Positions 27,861-36,757 of a DNA stretch of 42,173 nt are shown one piece after another. A program made the translations under genes and the position numbers. The DNA comes from Bradyrhizobium niftali (GTDB taxonomy: Bacteria > Pseudomonadota > Alphaproteobacteria > Rhizobiales > Xanthobacteraceae): positions 1 to 42,173 of the forward strand of contig NZ_SPQT01000045.1 of assembly GCF_004571025.1 (NCBI RefSeq), given 5' to 3'. The notes under the pieces were generated by a model, which saw only the letters and a program-made list of their open reading frames with translations, was not told the origin of the DNA and ran no database searches. Positions within the stretch are counted from its first letter, which is position 1, and each line of letters begins with the position of its first letter.

Positions 27861-28005
27861 CACGAACCTGCGCCTCAGTGGGGCGATGCGGTTCCGGCCA
27901 TCCGCTACTGTAGAGCATTCTCGCCTTTCAGTAGCATTTGTCTCACCAACATCGCATTTTTCTTCCGCGGCCTGCATCTCTCGCCTAGGTTGCGCGTTGG
28001 TGATC

Positions 28006-29397
28006 ATGTCTACCATGAAGAATCAACCGCGTTGCGACTCGGCATCCGAAGGCGGCGGTCCACACACCGTCGAATCTCCCACGGGATCGGTTGGCGTATC
28101 AAAAGGAGCGTACGATCTGCAGCTGGAGTTGGATGCGCATCTTAATCCCGGCAAGACGGAGGCCTCGGAGATTGACGCTCCAACCGCGAATGTGGCGCAA
28201 TCCAAGCCGAGCCGGATACCACTGCGAGTTGTGAAGGCAGCTGCGGGCATCGCCATCGTCGCAGTATTCGGCTGGCTCCCGCTGAGAGCGCTTTTCCAGA
28301 CGTCAAGCGTCGAAGCCGTCGTCAACTCGAGACTGGTGACATTGAGGTCGCCGATCGACGGCAAGATTTCAGCCGGCTCCTCTCTGTCGGGCGATCCAGG
28401 CATCGTTGCCGCGGGCACTTTCATCCTTCAGGTCGTCAACCCGCGCGGTGACCGCGTGCGGCTCGATGATTTGCGCAGCCAAATGTCCCGCCTGGAAAAC
28501 GAGAGGCCAAGCCTCATTTCGAAGATAGCTTCGGCCCACGCAGCGCAGAAGGATCTGGCGCGTCAGGCGGCCCTGTTCACGGCGGGGCGCATCCGTCAGC
28601 TCGAGGCGCGCATCGCAGAAATCCAAACATCAATCGAAGCGGCCGCAGCGCGTCGCGAAGAGGCGGCGGCCGCGGTGGAAAGAGCTTCATCGCTTATCAA
28701 ATCGGGCAGCGTTTCGTCTGTCGAGCTTGGGCGCTTGACGCGAGATCAAACCATTGCTCAGCAGACCGAAATCGGCGCGCGACGCCGCCTGGATGCAACC
28801 CAGGTTGAGCTCACCGCGGCGCGCGAGGGCACTTTCCTCGGCGACAGCTACAACGATCGTCCGAGCTCGGTGCAGCGTGAGGAGGAAATGCGGCAGCGGG
28901 CTGAAGGGCTCACCGCGGACGTAGCGCACGCTGATGCGCAAATCTCGTGGCTCATCGGCGAGATTGAATCAGAGCGATCTCGTTACATCAGCCGCTCCGA
29001 GGCGGACATCAAGTTCCCCATCGCCGGCCGAATATGGGAGGTCATGACGGCGCCTGGAGAGGACGTCCGGGCCGGACAACCGCTCATTCGTCTACTCGAT
29101 TGTTCCGGCGCCGTGGTAACGGCGAACGTCACTGAGAGCGTGTATAACGGGCTGCAACTGGGATCTCTCGCGCATTTCCGGCCGAGCGCCGGCGGCCCCC
29201 AATTGGCTGGAACCGTCGTCAATCTCACCGGCTCCGCAGGGGTCGCAGCGAACCTTGCCATCAATCCCGATGCGCTGAGCAAGGAACCGTATCGTGCGAC
29301 GATTTCGGTCCCCGACCTCAACGATGGCTCCAACGATTGTCCGGTCGGGCGAACCGGACGCGTCATCTTCTCGGGAGAGACTGCGAGAAAGCCATGA
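28006..29397 (+). CDS. HlyD-like membrane-fusion protein (BgsB-like) of a polysaccharide synthase operon
   Basis: From ATG 28006 the protein has 463 residues. About 70 polar cytosolic residues come first, then one membrane helix (VVKAAAGIAIVAVFGWLPL) and a biotinyl-lipoyl-like strand set (LVTLRSPIDGKISAGSSL). A long coiled-coil hairpin with LEARIAEIQTSIEAAAARRE follows, then the second half of the barrel (IKFPIAGRIWEVMTAPGEDV). This is the HlyD plan. The stop overlaps the start of the next gene in ATGA, so the two are translationally coupled. The pair resembles rhizobial bgsBA, where the HlyD-like partner is needed for mixed-linkage beta-glucan export. The frame extends to 27886, but the extra N-terminus looks non-native. 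Confidence 0.82.
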   Translation: MSTMKNQPRCDSASEGGGPHTVESPTGSVGVSKGAYDLQLELDAHLNPGKTEASEIDAPTANVAQSKPSRIPLRVVKAAAGIAIVAVFGWLPLRALFQTSSVEAVVNSRLVTLRSPIDGKISAGSSLSGDPGIVAAGTFILQVVNPRGDRVRLDDLRSQMSRLENERPSLISKIASAHAAQKDLARQAALFTAGRIRQLEARIAEIQTSIEAAAARREEAAAAVERASSLIKSGSVSSVELGRLTRDQTIAQQTEIGARRRLDATQVELTAAREGTFLGDSYNDRPSSVQREEEMRQRAEGLTADVAHADAQISWLIGEIESERSRYISRSEADIKFPIAGRIWEVMTAPGEDVRAGQPLIRLLDCSGAVVTANVTESVYNGLQLGSLAHFRPSAGGPQLAGTVVNLTGSAGVAANLAINPDALSKEPYRATISVPDLNDGSNDCPVGRTGRVIFSGETARKP

Positions 29398-31226
29398 TCC
29401 CCGCGCTGACGCCGGGCCTTATTGCGCTCGGGTCCTGCCTTGCCATCCTGCCCTGGCTCCGGCCTGGGAACTCTGCGGCGCGTTCCCTGATGATCGCAAT
29501 CCTATTGCTGCTTATGATCCGCTATCTGGGATGGCGCATCACGTCCACGGTCCCGCCGGTCGGCTGGACCGCCGATTTCGTCGTGGGAGCGCTGTTCCTC
29601 ATCGTCGAGGCTGCGTCACTCGCGGCGAGTGCACTGTCGCTGCTGTTTCTAAGCCGCACGACCGATCGAACGCCGCAAGTCGAAGCCAACAGGCGGTGGC
29701 TTGCCGGACGGCAAGCTCCGCTGATCGACGTATTCATTTGCACCTACAACGAGGAAACGTCGATCCTGGAGCGCACAATTATCTGCGCCACGGGAATGAA
29801 TTATCCCAACTACCGTGTCTGGGTTCTGGACGACGGGCGGCGCGACTGGCTCGAAAAGCTTGCCGGCGAGCTCGGCTGCCGCTATCTGGCACGGCCCGAC
29901 AACAAGGACGCCAAGGCCGGCAACATCAACCACGCTCTGCGGCACGTGACAGGGCTCGCCGATCCCCCCGACTTCATTTCGATCCTCGACGCCGATTTTG
30001 TTCCCATGCCCGAATTTCTCGCTCGCGCGATATGCCTGCTCCGCGATCCTGGCGTAGGCGTGGTGCAAACGCCTCAGCATTTCATCAATGCGGATCCGAT
30101 CCAAACCAATCTGGCCGCGACCAAGGTCTGGCCGGACGAGCAGCGCTTCTTCTTCGATATTCTGATGCCATCGAAGGACGCCTGGGGCGTGGCTTTTTGC
30201 TGCGGTACGTCGTCGGTCATCAGGTTCTCATCCCTCGTGAAGATCGGCGGCTTTCCGACCGATTCCGTGACGGAGGATTACTTGCTGACGCTGCGGCTGA
30301 AGGAAATTGGCGCGCGCACGGTGTACCTGAACGAACGTCTGACCTTGGGGTTAGCCCCGGAGGGACTCAAGGAGTACATCACTCAGCGCAGCCGATGGTG
30401 TCTTGGCTTCATGCAGATCATTCGGGGGCGCAGCGGCCCCTTTTCCCGAAGATCGCAGCTGGATGTTGTCGACAGGCTGTCCCTCGTCGAAGCATTCATG
30501 AGCTGGACCTCGACCTATGTCATCAAGGTATTCGGTCTTGTCGTTCCGAGCCTTTATCTTCTCTTCGGCATCAAAGCCGTCCAGACGGATCTTTCCGTAC
30601 TCCTCGAATATTTCCTGCCTTTTTATGTCTGGTATTCGCTCACCATTGCCTGGATTTCCCGCGGACGCTCCATGGCGGTGATGTCGGACGTCGCTCAATA
30701 CATTGCACTGCCGGCGGTTCTCAAAGCCGTGGCGGCGGGGCTGCTCAAGACGCAGGGGCACAAATTCGAGGTCACCTCAAAGGGCGGGGATCGCAATCAA
30801 CGCTTCATCGAATGGCCACTGCTCAGAGTATACGGCACCGCACTGGCGATCACGCTCGCCGGAATTGCCTATGCCTTCGTGCTTCATGCGCAAGGCGACA
30901 TGATCGCCTATGGCGGCCTCGCGCTGGCCTGGAGTTTATACAATGCGGTCATCCTGACGATCGTCTGCTTGGTGTCCATCGAGCAGCCGCGGCGGCGAAA
31001 GGCCGAGCGGTTCGAGCGAACTGAGCCGGTTCTTTTCAATATCGGTGGGCGGTCCGGCATCTACCGCTTGGCAGACATGTCGATCACGGGTGCCCGCTTC
31101 GTGAGCAACAATCCCCCACCTGTTGGCGCTGCCGTTCATTGCACTCTTCGGGAGAGAACTGTCGCCGCTCTGGTCGTGCGGCGCACTGGGGATCCGGTTC
31201 GATGCGACCCTCAACACGCGCGTTGA
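29394..31226 (+). CDS. GT2 polysaccharide synthase with PilZ-like tail (BgsA/BcsA-like), frameshifted at its C-terminus
   Basis: This is an inner-membrane processive glycosyltransferase. Membrane helices lie near residues 5-25, 30-50 and 65-85. The GT2 core has FICTYNEE, VLDDGRRDW, ILDADFVP (DxD), SVTEDYLL (TED) and ITQRSRWCLG (QxxRW), followed by about four further helices. The tail shows RxxxR (RKAER) and DMSITGARF, the two c-di-GMP contacts of PilZ domains. The frame ends GDPVRCDPQHAR, but a one-base shift near 31186 restores ALGIRFDATLNTRVDLIRAF and the end GKAIMMRMFG at 31326. The synthase core is intact; the last 45 residues are not. Start ATG 29394 overlaps the upstream stop. Product likely a beta-glucan, inferred. 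Confidence 0.88.
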   Translation: MIPALTPGLIALGSCLAILPWLRPGNSAARSLMIAILLLLMIRYLGWRITSTVPPVGWTADFVVGALFLIVEAASLAASALSLLFLSRTTDRTPQVEANRRWLAGRQAPLIDVFICTYNEETSILERTIICATGMNYPNYRVWVLDDGRRDWLEKLAGELGCRYLARPDNKDAKAGNINHALRHVTGLADPPDFISILDADFVPMPEFLARAICLLRDPGVGVVQTPQHFINADPIQTNLAATKVWPDEQRFFFDILMPSKDAWGVAFCCGTSSVIRFSSLVKIGGFPTDSVTEDYLLTLRLKEIGARTVYLNERLTLGLAPEGLKEYITQRSRWCLGFMQIIRGRSGPFSRRSQLDVVDRLSLVEAFMSWTSTYVIKVFGLVVPSLYLLFGIKAVQTDLSVLLEYFLPFYVWYSLTIAWISRGRSMAVMSDVAQYIALPAVLKAVAAGLLKTQGHKFEVTSKGGDRNQRFIEWPLLRVYGTALAITLAGIAYAFVLHAQGDMIAYGGLALAWSLYNAVILTIVCLVSIEQPRRRKAERFERTEPVLFNIGGRSGIYRLADMSITGARFVSNNPPPVGAAVHCTLRERTVAALVVRRTGDPVRCDPQHAR

Positions 31227-31410
31227 TCTCATTCGAGCTTTCTATTCCGGTGACTACGTCACCGCATTCACCGGAATACGCGCCGCCCCCCTAGGCAAAG
31301 CAATCATGATGCGGATGTTCGGGTGACTACGTCTGCCGGCGATATCGTTGGCTCAACGCTTCGCCGCTGCTCGGGCGGCTATGCGGAGCGGGTTGGGTAG
31401 CATGGCTCTC

Positions 31411-31430
31411 CCAGCATGATGTCATGCTGG
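31411..31430 (+). terminator. Hairpin after the synthase operon
   Basis: CCAGCATGA-TG-TCATGCTGG forms a 9-bp stem with a two-base loop about 85 bases beyond the restored synthase end. There is no T tract. Apart from a possible 33-codon frame, 31431-31890 shows no gene. Confidence 0.4.
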
Positions 31431-31644
31431 TGGCGGCAAGAGCAAGCCGCAACGGAGAGCGTCGCGGCAGATCAGGGCCATAATAACTAAGCGCTCGCCG
31501 TTGAAACTGAGCAATATCGACCAGCGAATCGGTATCACTAAGTGTATGTATCCTCGGGGTAGGGCTGTTGGGAGGAAGGAATAATCGCCGAGGGAAAGCC
31601 GCCCACCTTTTGGCCCCAGAATCCGGACGACGACATGCAAATGA

Positions 31645-31746
31645 TTGGCGCCCTTCGGCTCTCTCGAAAAGGAGGATATAGAGCTGAAAGAGCTGGTCGT
31701 GCGCCTTTCGGAGACCATCCTTCGATATGTCGAAGGGCGGCGCTGA
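31645..31746 (+). CDS. Possible small helical protein (33 aa)
   Basis: A frame from TTG 31645 reads MAPFGSLEKEDIELKELVVR then LSETILRYVEGRR and stop. It looks like an amphipathic helix with regular Glu/Lys/Leu spacing, which is better than chance composition. It has only a TTG start and no clear ribosome site; a TGA stop precedes it directly. It could equally be the 3' end of a decayed gene. Confidence 0.28.
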   Translation: MAPFGSLEKEDIELKELVVRLSETILRYVEGRR

Positions 31747-31890
31747 GTTCGCGGATCGATGCGCTGAGCCAGATGTTCGTTGGAGCTGTGCAGGTCACGG
31801 CCGTTGCGAAGCCAAGCGTCGCACTCGGCTTCGTCGCCGCAATGCCCACATCGATGCTTTCAGGGCTTGATCGCTTCGGTTGCGCGCGTG

Positions 31891-32097
31891 CTATGTCGGC
31901 GCCCGCAGTTCGCCCCGAAACCAAGCTAAAGTATTTGCGCATTTCATCGGGTCGACTGCCTGGTCGAGGAGCTGGTGGATGACATCACAAGCGGGACATT
32001 CGAAGGTATGAATGCAAAAGCCGGCGTGACCGGGCGTAATGCGCGCCAGCATCATGCTTATCTGGCATTTGGGACACATCGGTCGCTGGATGGTCAT
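31891..32097 (-). CDS. Small zinc-ribbon protein (68 aa)
   Basis: ATG 32097 starts MTIQRPMCPKCQISMMLARI, then TPGHAGFCIHTFECPACDVI and a tail ending AWFRGELRAPT. CPKC and CPAC form the zinc knuckles. It is a paralogue of the protein at 19852-20061, sharing core and tail. It lies under leader copy E on the minus strand; AAGG precedes the start. The longer open frame to 32154 would run through the leader and is unlikely to be used. Probable zinc-binding cytosolic protein of unknown role. Confidence 0.75.
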   Translation of the reverse strand: MTIQRPMCPKCQISMMLARITPGHAGFCIHTFECPACDVIHQLLDQAVDPMKCANTLAWFRGELRAPT

Positions 32098-32216
32098 GGA
32101 GCTAGCCTTGATCAGGGCGGGAGCGCGAAACTCCCAGTCACCGGTGGATGCCACTGCGAGCGGTGATGCACCATCGTGTAACTATGGATGCTGCCGCCGC
32201 TGACCAATATTGATCA
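32098..32216 (-). promoter_or_regulatory. Recurring leader, copy E
   Basis: Read on the minus strand: TGATCAATATTGGTCAG (32200-32216), then GGTGACTGGGAG (32131-32142) and CTCCCGCC (32116-32123). The first stem CACCG/CGGTG is kept (32161-32165 with 32139-32143). The second is GGGAG/CTCCC, one pair better than in most copies because A becomes G. GCC and GGC around CTGATCAA form a short third stem before the start. The rest of 32217-32523 shows no gene, only relic bases (GACCGGCCGATGAGAA, also at 13271). Confidence 0.65.
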
Positions 32217-32523
32217 CCTCCCGAACTAGCGTCGGTTATCCCATACACGCGCTTTCACGATTCGACTCATTTTTCGAATACGCAACTGTCAGATCGTTCC
32301 CATGGATAGGCGTCCTACCGGCCCTGGCTGGCCTGTCTGCGCCGACGCGCCGCCGGCAGATGGCTAGCCGACCGGCCGATGAGAAATTCGCTGCGCGCGA
32401 GCAGCGGCCCGTTCGTCGTACGAACACACGCCGCGGAACAGACCAGCGAGAACTGAGGGTGCTTGAAGCAACCATTGGTGGCGCGCGACGTTGATCCACC
32501 ACCAAACGAACAAGGAAACATAA

Positions 32524-32877
32524 ATGTCAGATCAGATCCGGACAGACCAGAAGTTGCCGCACCAACCGAATGGCAATGATCAACTCAATACAGGAGCTTC
32601 GTCCAGCGCCTTGCCTGGGGGCTTCGTTGCGATTGCCAGTGCTTACGGGGACTACACGAAGAAGTCGCTTGAGGACGCGAAACTGTTTGTTGAGATGCTC
32701 TCGGGCGTAAAGTCGCTCGACAAGGCGATTGAAATTCAGGCCGACTTCGCCAAGGCAACTTATGACACGTTCGTTGCGGAGTCGCAGAAGATCGGCGCGC
32801 TTTACGGCGATCTTGCCAAGCAGTCGTACAAGCCATTCGCAGAGCTTGTTGCAAGGATGACCCCGACAAATCGGTAA
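32524..32877 (+). CDS. Phasin family protein
   Basis: The 117-residue protein starts MSDQIRTDQKLPHQPNGNDQ behind AAGGAAA. It contains the phasin helix bundle: YGDYTKKSLEDAKLFVEMLS, VKSLDKAIEIQADFAKATYD, TFVAESQKIGALYGDLAKQS. Phasins coat polyhydroxyalkanoate granules, and related proteins respond to stress. Length and motif order fit the Phasin_2 type. It stands alone, followed by a short hypothetical gene in the same direction 90 bases later. No member of the recurring leader precedes it. Confidence 0.88.
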   Translation: MSDQIRTDQKLPHQPNGNDQLNTGASSSALPGGFVAIASAYGDYTKKSLEDAKLFVEMLSGVKSLDKAIEIQADFAKATYDTFVAESQKIGALYGDLAKQSYKPFAELVARMTPTNR

Positions 32878-32967
32878 CATGTCTGTCCCGCGGTGCCGGA
32901 GCAAAGTGGCTCTGGTTCATCGCGAGGCGTAACTAAGCTTGGCAAACGAGCCGCCGTGAGGAGCATT

Positions 32968-33213
32968 ATGGCCAGTGTCAATCCGATTTTCGAAAGCTCA
33001 TCCGTTGACCCAGAGCAGGTAACCGCCGTGAACGCGGCGTACGACCTGGCATGTCGAACGCTTCAACACATCGGCCAGCTGGAGGTAGATCGGGAAATCA
33101 TTGCCAGGAGAATTGTACAGGCAGCAGGCGACGGCGAGCGCGATGCCGACAAGCTGTGCGAGCGTGCCATCCATGGACTGACCGCGCTCGACTATCGGCA
33201 GCATAGCACCTAA
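32968..33213 (+). CDS. Small conserved hypothetical protein (81 aa)
   Basis: ATG 32968, behind GAGGAG, starts MASVNPIFESSSVDPEQVTA. A helical protein follows with DLACRTLQHIGQLEVDREII and QAAGDGERDADKLCERAIHG. The layout (helix, R-E-I-I-A-R-R-I, ending helix) is typical of short rhizobial proteins of unknown function. The frame is open further upstream, but the better ribosome site supports this start. It may be cotranscribed with the phasin gene. Confidence 0.65.
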   Translation: MASVNPIFESSSVDPEQVTAVNAAYDLACRTLQHIGQLEVDREIIARRIVQAAGDGERDADKLCERAIHGLTALDYRQHST

Positions 33214-33328
33214 AGGCCCGAACGATCCACCGGGCGGCAGCGAAGCTCCGACAGCGGGCCGAACAAAGGTTCCGTGGTGGTTTTGTAATCCGTCGCTTTG
33301 GCCGGTGAACTTATGATGGGTTCGCGCT

Positions 33329-33982
33329 TTGGTTCGTCGGAGAACCAGCTTGCGCCGCATATTCAGATCCTCTGTATTTCTGATGGCCGCCGTCTACTTC
33401 TTGGTGGATGTCGTGCTTTTCGCTCTCGCCAAGCCTGCACTTCGCTGGCTGGCGGATTGCTGGGTGTTTGAGAGCGTGCGGGCGTGGATTGTGTCGCTTC
33501 GGCCGTATCCGACCTTGGCATTGTTCATTGTGCCGGTTATTTTGCTGGAGCCTGTCAAGCCAATCGCAGCTTACCTGATGGCGACAGGCCACTTCGTTGA
33601 GGGACTTATGGTCCTCATCTTTGGCGAGCTCCTCAAATTCTTGCTTGTTGAGCGGCTTTTCAAACTTAGCCGCGAGAAACTTATATCAATTCCTGCTCTC
33701 GCTTGGTGCTACGACAAGTTCTGTCAAGCCCAGGATTGGGTCGCCACTCTGCAGGCATGGCAACTCACGCGCCGCTTAAGTGTGCTTGCCAAGCACGCTA
33801 TTCAAAACTACGTCCTCGAATTTACGACCGCGCAGAAGCAAAAGAGGCGTTTTTTGCGAGCGCGCTTAGTGCCTGTTCGAGAGCCAATAGCCGTTTTGGG
33901 TTTAGATGGCACAGCGCAGTTATTTACGCCAGTAATTCAGCTAGACGCGAGAGCGCGTCCGGGAGCCCGAACGAAAGGCTGA
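33329..33982 (+). CDS. Hypothetical integral membrane protein
   Basis: The frame encodes about 217 residues with three or four hydrophobic segments (RSSVFLMAAVYFLVDVVLF, LALFIVPVILLEPVKPIAAY, GLMVLIFGELLKFLLVERLF) and a basic C-terminal part. It appears to be an inner-membrane protein of a type seen in rhizobia. The function is unknown. The annotated start is TTG 33329; ATG 33383 (MAAVYFLVDV) would cut into the first helix, so the upstream start is preferred. The last 35 residues look less protein-like and may reflect a shifted end. Confidence 0.6.
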   Translation: MVRRRTSLRRIFRSSVFLMAAVYFLVDVVLFALAKPALRWLADCWVFESVRAWIVSLRPYPTLALFIVPVILLEPVKPIAAYLMATGHFVEGLMVLIFGELLKFLLVERLFKLSREKLISIPALAWCYDKFCQAQDWVATLQAWQLTRRLSVLAKHAIQNYVLEFTTAQKQKRRFLRARLVPVREPIAVLGLDGTAQLFTPVIQLDARARPGARTKG

Positions 33983-34114
33983 ATGTAATCGTCGTCAATT
34001 GACGGCGCCTATCTTCCAACCGAAGACATCAGCGGAACTACAGTCTGTTGAGACCGTTCCACCCTATGGCCGACGCTCGTCGGCATAGACTCGATTTGAA
34101 TTGGAAAATATCAG

Positions 34115-34849
34115 ATGAAGAAGTCCTTAATGGCGTCTGCGGCCGTTGCCGCCCTATTGGCCACGACCGGGCTTGCGACAGCGCAAGGCGCCGCTCAAGG
34201 AGCAGCGAAGGAAGCCCCGGCTGCCGCCTCGCCTAAAGGCGATACTGCGGTGCCGATGAACGCACCAGCGGCAGGCGCTGCGTCAAAAGAGGGTAAGCCT
34301 CAACATGTGCAGGTCAAGCCGGACGCAAAAACGACCGGCGACATGAAAGCCGAGGGCCAGTCGAAGGCATCGGACTCGACTGCTCCGACCGCCACTTCGA
34401 AGGACATGAAGAATCCGACCGCTGAATCGAAGTCACTTTCTGACAGCAAGACGGCAAGCGAGCAGAAAGCCGACAGCAAGGCAAAGGCCGTTGATTCGAC
34501 CGCCACCTCAAAGGACTTGAAAACGCCGACTGCCGAGACCAAGCCCTCGACTTCCGACAGTAGGACGACGGGAAATGCGGCAACCTCGGCGACGGCATCG
34601 CCTCCCGCCGAGAAGCGCACCCAGATAACCTCGGCGATCAAGCAAGAGAAGGTCGAGGAAGTAACGAACGTGAATTTCAATCTCTCGATCGGAACGGCTG
34701 TCCCAGCCGGTGTCCGGTATTACCCGATGCCGTCACGTATCGTGGAAATCTATCCGGAATGGCGTGGATACGACTTCATCCTCGTGCACGGCAAGTACAT
34801 CATCCTTCGCCCGCGCACGCATGAGATCGTTTACATCATTGAGGGTTAG
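34115..34849 (+). CDS. DUF1236 domain secreted protein
   Basis: A clear signal peptide (MKKSLMASAAVAALLATTGL then ATAQG) is followed by a long low-complexity region rich in Ser, Thr, Ala, Lys and Asp. That region contains two imperfect copies of a DSTA-x-TSKD-x-K-x-PTAE-x-K unit near residues 87 and 123. The C-terminal 75 residues form a DUF1236 domain: VNFNLSIGTAVPAGVRYYPM, IVEIYPEWRGYDFILVHGKY, PRTHEIVYII. It is likely periplasmic or outer-surface; the role is unknown, though the family is expanded in Bradyrhizobium. A hairpin terminator follows. Confidence 0.88.
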   Translation: MKKSLMASAAVAALLATTGLATAQGAAQGAAKEAPAAASPKGDTAVPMNAPAAGAASKEGKPQHVQVKPDAKTTGDMKAEGQSKASDSTAPTATSKDMKNPTAESKSLSDSKTASEQKADSKAKAVDSTATSKDLKTPTAETKPSTSDSRTTGNAATSATASPPAEKRTQITSAIKQEKVEEVTNVNFNLSIGTAVPAGVRYYPMPSRIVEIYPEWRGYDFILVHGKYIILRPRTHEIVYIIEG

Positions 34850-34890
34850 GCGAGCTCGGCAACCACACGACAAGCAGCTACAAAACGCGA

Positions 34891-34914
34891 GAGGGCGGCT
34901 CAAGAGCCGCCCTC
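34891..34914 (+). terminator. Hairpin terminator after the DUF1236 gene
   Basis: GAGGGCGGCT-CAAG-AGCCGCCCTC is a perfect 10-bp stem 41 bases after the stop codon. No T tract follows. Confidence 0.65.
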
Positions 34915-34972
34915 AACATCTGAACCGGGCGCTGCGCGTGGTGCTGTTTTCTCGCGTGTCTTCTTGCGAAAG

Positions 34973-35096
34973 CGAGCAATATTGACCAGCGCAGAGGGAA
35001 CCCAAAAAGCTAGGTTGTTTGGATCACCGCCCTACCATAGGCAACAGTCGGTGACTGAGAGTGTCGCGCTCCCGCCTGGTTCTCAAGGGGAGTATC
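34973..35096 (+). promoter_or_regulatory. Recurring leader, copy F
   Basis: CGAGCAATATTGACCAG (34973-34989), GGTGACTGAGAG (35050-35061) and CTCCCGCCTG (35069-35078). Stems: CACCG 35025-35029 with CGGTG 35049-35053; GAGAG 35057-35061 with CTCCC 35069-35073. The ribosome site AAGGGGAG (35085-35092) can pair with CTCCC or CCT, offering a switch between stem two and a Shine-Dalgarno-blocking pair. Confidence 0.7.
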
Positions 35097-35276
35097 ATGC
35101 TGTCTAGTCAATCCAATCCGAGGCTTAGTGCCGCAGACTTCAGAATTCATAGCTGCTCGCGATGCCGCACTCCGATGACGTTGGTCTGCATCGAACCGGA
35201 CAAGTCCGGTTTTGATCTGCGCACCTTTAAATGCGCAAGGTGCGGTCACGACGAAGTCCTCCTCGCTGCAATTTAG
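35097..35276 (+). CDS. Small zinc-ribbon protein (59 aa)
   Basis: ATG 35097 starts MLSSQSNPRLSAADFRIHSC, then SRCRTPMTLVCIEPDKSGFD and TFKCARCGHDEVLLAAI. CSRC and CARC are zinc knuckles. It is the closest relative in the window of the protein at 16544-16723 (same length, CIEPD core and N-terminal N-P-x-x-x-x-A-D-F). GGGGAG lies five bases before the start inside leader copy F. Likely cytosolic and zinc-binding; the role is unknown, perhaps regulatory. Confidence 0.75.
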   Translation: MLSSQSNPRLSAADFRIHSCSRCRTPMTLVCIEPDKSGFDLRTFKCARCGHDEVLLAAI

Positions 35277-35414
35277 GCGGGCTTCGTAAGCCGCTTGTTT
35301 GCCTGCCTGAGGAGCGGAGCAAAAGCTTCACGCCTGTGCTCTTGCGAAGCCTGACGCTGAAAGGGGGGTGATTGGCACCGAGGAGATGATCCGCTCATCT
35401 CCAGAGGGAAAACC

Positions 35415-36569
35415 ATGGTTGCCGTCGTACCGCCGCCGCAGGGTCCTCCCATCCCGCTGGATGTCGATCCGCCAGAGCCACACGCTGCGGCAATCGAGGC
35501 TGCCAATGAGACGGAGATGCCGCTTCCATCTGATCCGCGGACGTTCTTTCTCGGTGGCCTGTTCGGATTAGGTGTCCTTGCGGCGCTCTACGTGGCAAGC
35601 TCGATCATCCTTCCAGTCATGCTTGCACTCGTGCTGAATCTCCTGCTTCAACCCGCTGTCCGCCTCTTGGGGCGTTAGCATCTCCCCCGGGCTGTCGGAG
35701 CGCTCTTCACCGTCTTTCTGGTCATTGGAGCGCTTGTAGGACTGGTGGCGGCGTTATCGGTACCGGCCACGACCTGGGCTGAGCGGCTGCCCGAGGGCAT
35801 CCCGCGCCTGGAGGCACACCTACGGCTTGTCAGCGGGCCGATCCAAGCGTTGCAAAAGGTCATCCAACAGGCCGAGCAGGCTGCAGATGCTCCGCCTGGC
35901 AGGGGGTCAATTGTGTCGGTTCGCCGCGATCTGGGCATAACGGGTGTCCTTTTCGCAGGCACGCGCTCCGTACTCGATGGCCTGTTTACGACGGTCTTGG
36001 TGCTCTATTTTCTTTTGGTCGCGGGCAACATATTCCTCCGACGCGTCGTTGAAATCCTGCCGACCTTCAGCAACAAGCGACAAGCCGTCGATATCTCTCA
36101 GCAGATCCAAGAGGACATATCAGGATATCTCCTGACCATCACGGCCATGAACGCGGCTGTGGGTATCGCGACGGCGGCTGCGATGTATCTTTGCGGCCTG
36201 GGAGACCCTTTGTTGTGGGGCGCCACCGCCTTCCTGCTCAACTATATTCCGATTTTGGGGCCGCTTTTCGGGGTCTGCATCTTCGTGCTGGTCGGAATGC
36301 TGAGCTTCGAGAGCTTGTGGTGGTCCTTGCTGCCGCCGGTGCTCTACCTCGGCATTCATCTCGTTGAGGGCGAAACACTAACGCCCATGTTGCTTGCGCG
36401 GCGCTTCACGTTGAACCCGGTGCTGATTATCCTGTCGCTGGTGTTCTGGTTCTGGATGTGGGGCGTGCTTGGTGCGATCTTGGCTGTGCCGATGCTGGCT
36501 ATTCTGAAGATCATCTGTGACAGGTTGCGCCCACTAAAGGCGCTGGGGCATTTCCTCGAAGGGGAATAG
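35415..36569 (+). pseudogene. AI-2E family transporter with in-frame TAG (paralogue 1)
   Basis: The frame from ATG 35415 reads MVAVVPPPQGPPIPLDVDPP, membrane helices (FFLGGLFGLGVLAALYVASS) and LLLQPAVRLLGR. Then TAG at 35676-35678 interrupts it. The same frame continues HLPRAVGALFTVFLVIGALV to 36569 with the normal AI-2E permease end (LNYIPILGPLFGVCIFVLVG, IHLVEGETLTPMLL). The paralogue at 41205 reads HVHVPRAVGAL across the same point, so the stop replaces one codon. AI-2E/PerM permeases are polytopic inner-membrane proteins. This copy makes only an 87-residue stub unless TAG is read through or is an error. Confidence 0.85.
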
Positions 36570-36757
36570 TGACGTCGGCCAACGATTTCACGCACCTTTT
36601 TGGTGCGCCGGATCTCGACCTCGCATCCCTGGCGGAACGAGCACCGTCGGCGCGACTTGGTGAGGGGCGACCGGATGCATATGCCCCCCAAGCATCCGAT
36701 GAAATGACGGCCTCAGCACGCCCCCACGCCCTGGGGTCGTTCCTTGGGACCGCCCTG

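Noticed and set aside
29294..31024. 576-codon plus-strand frame overlapping the HlyD/GT2 operon
   Set aside because: It lies in another register of the GT2 gene, is rich in Arg/Ser/His, lacks a domain, and the overlapping frame has clear GT2 motifs.
31422..31851. Minus-strand frame with CGHCGDEAECDAWL, recalling DUF6455
   Set aside because: There is no start codon, it is opposite a more protein-like plus-strand frame, and the rest has no DUF6455 features; likely chance.
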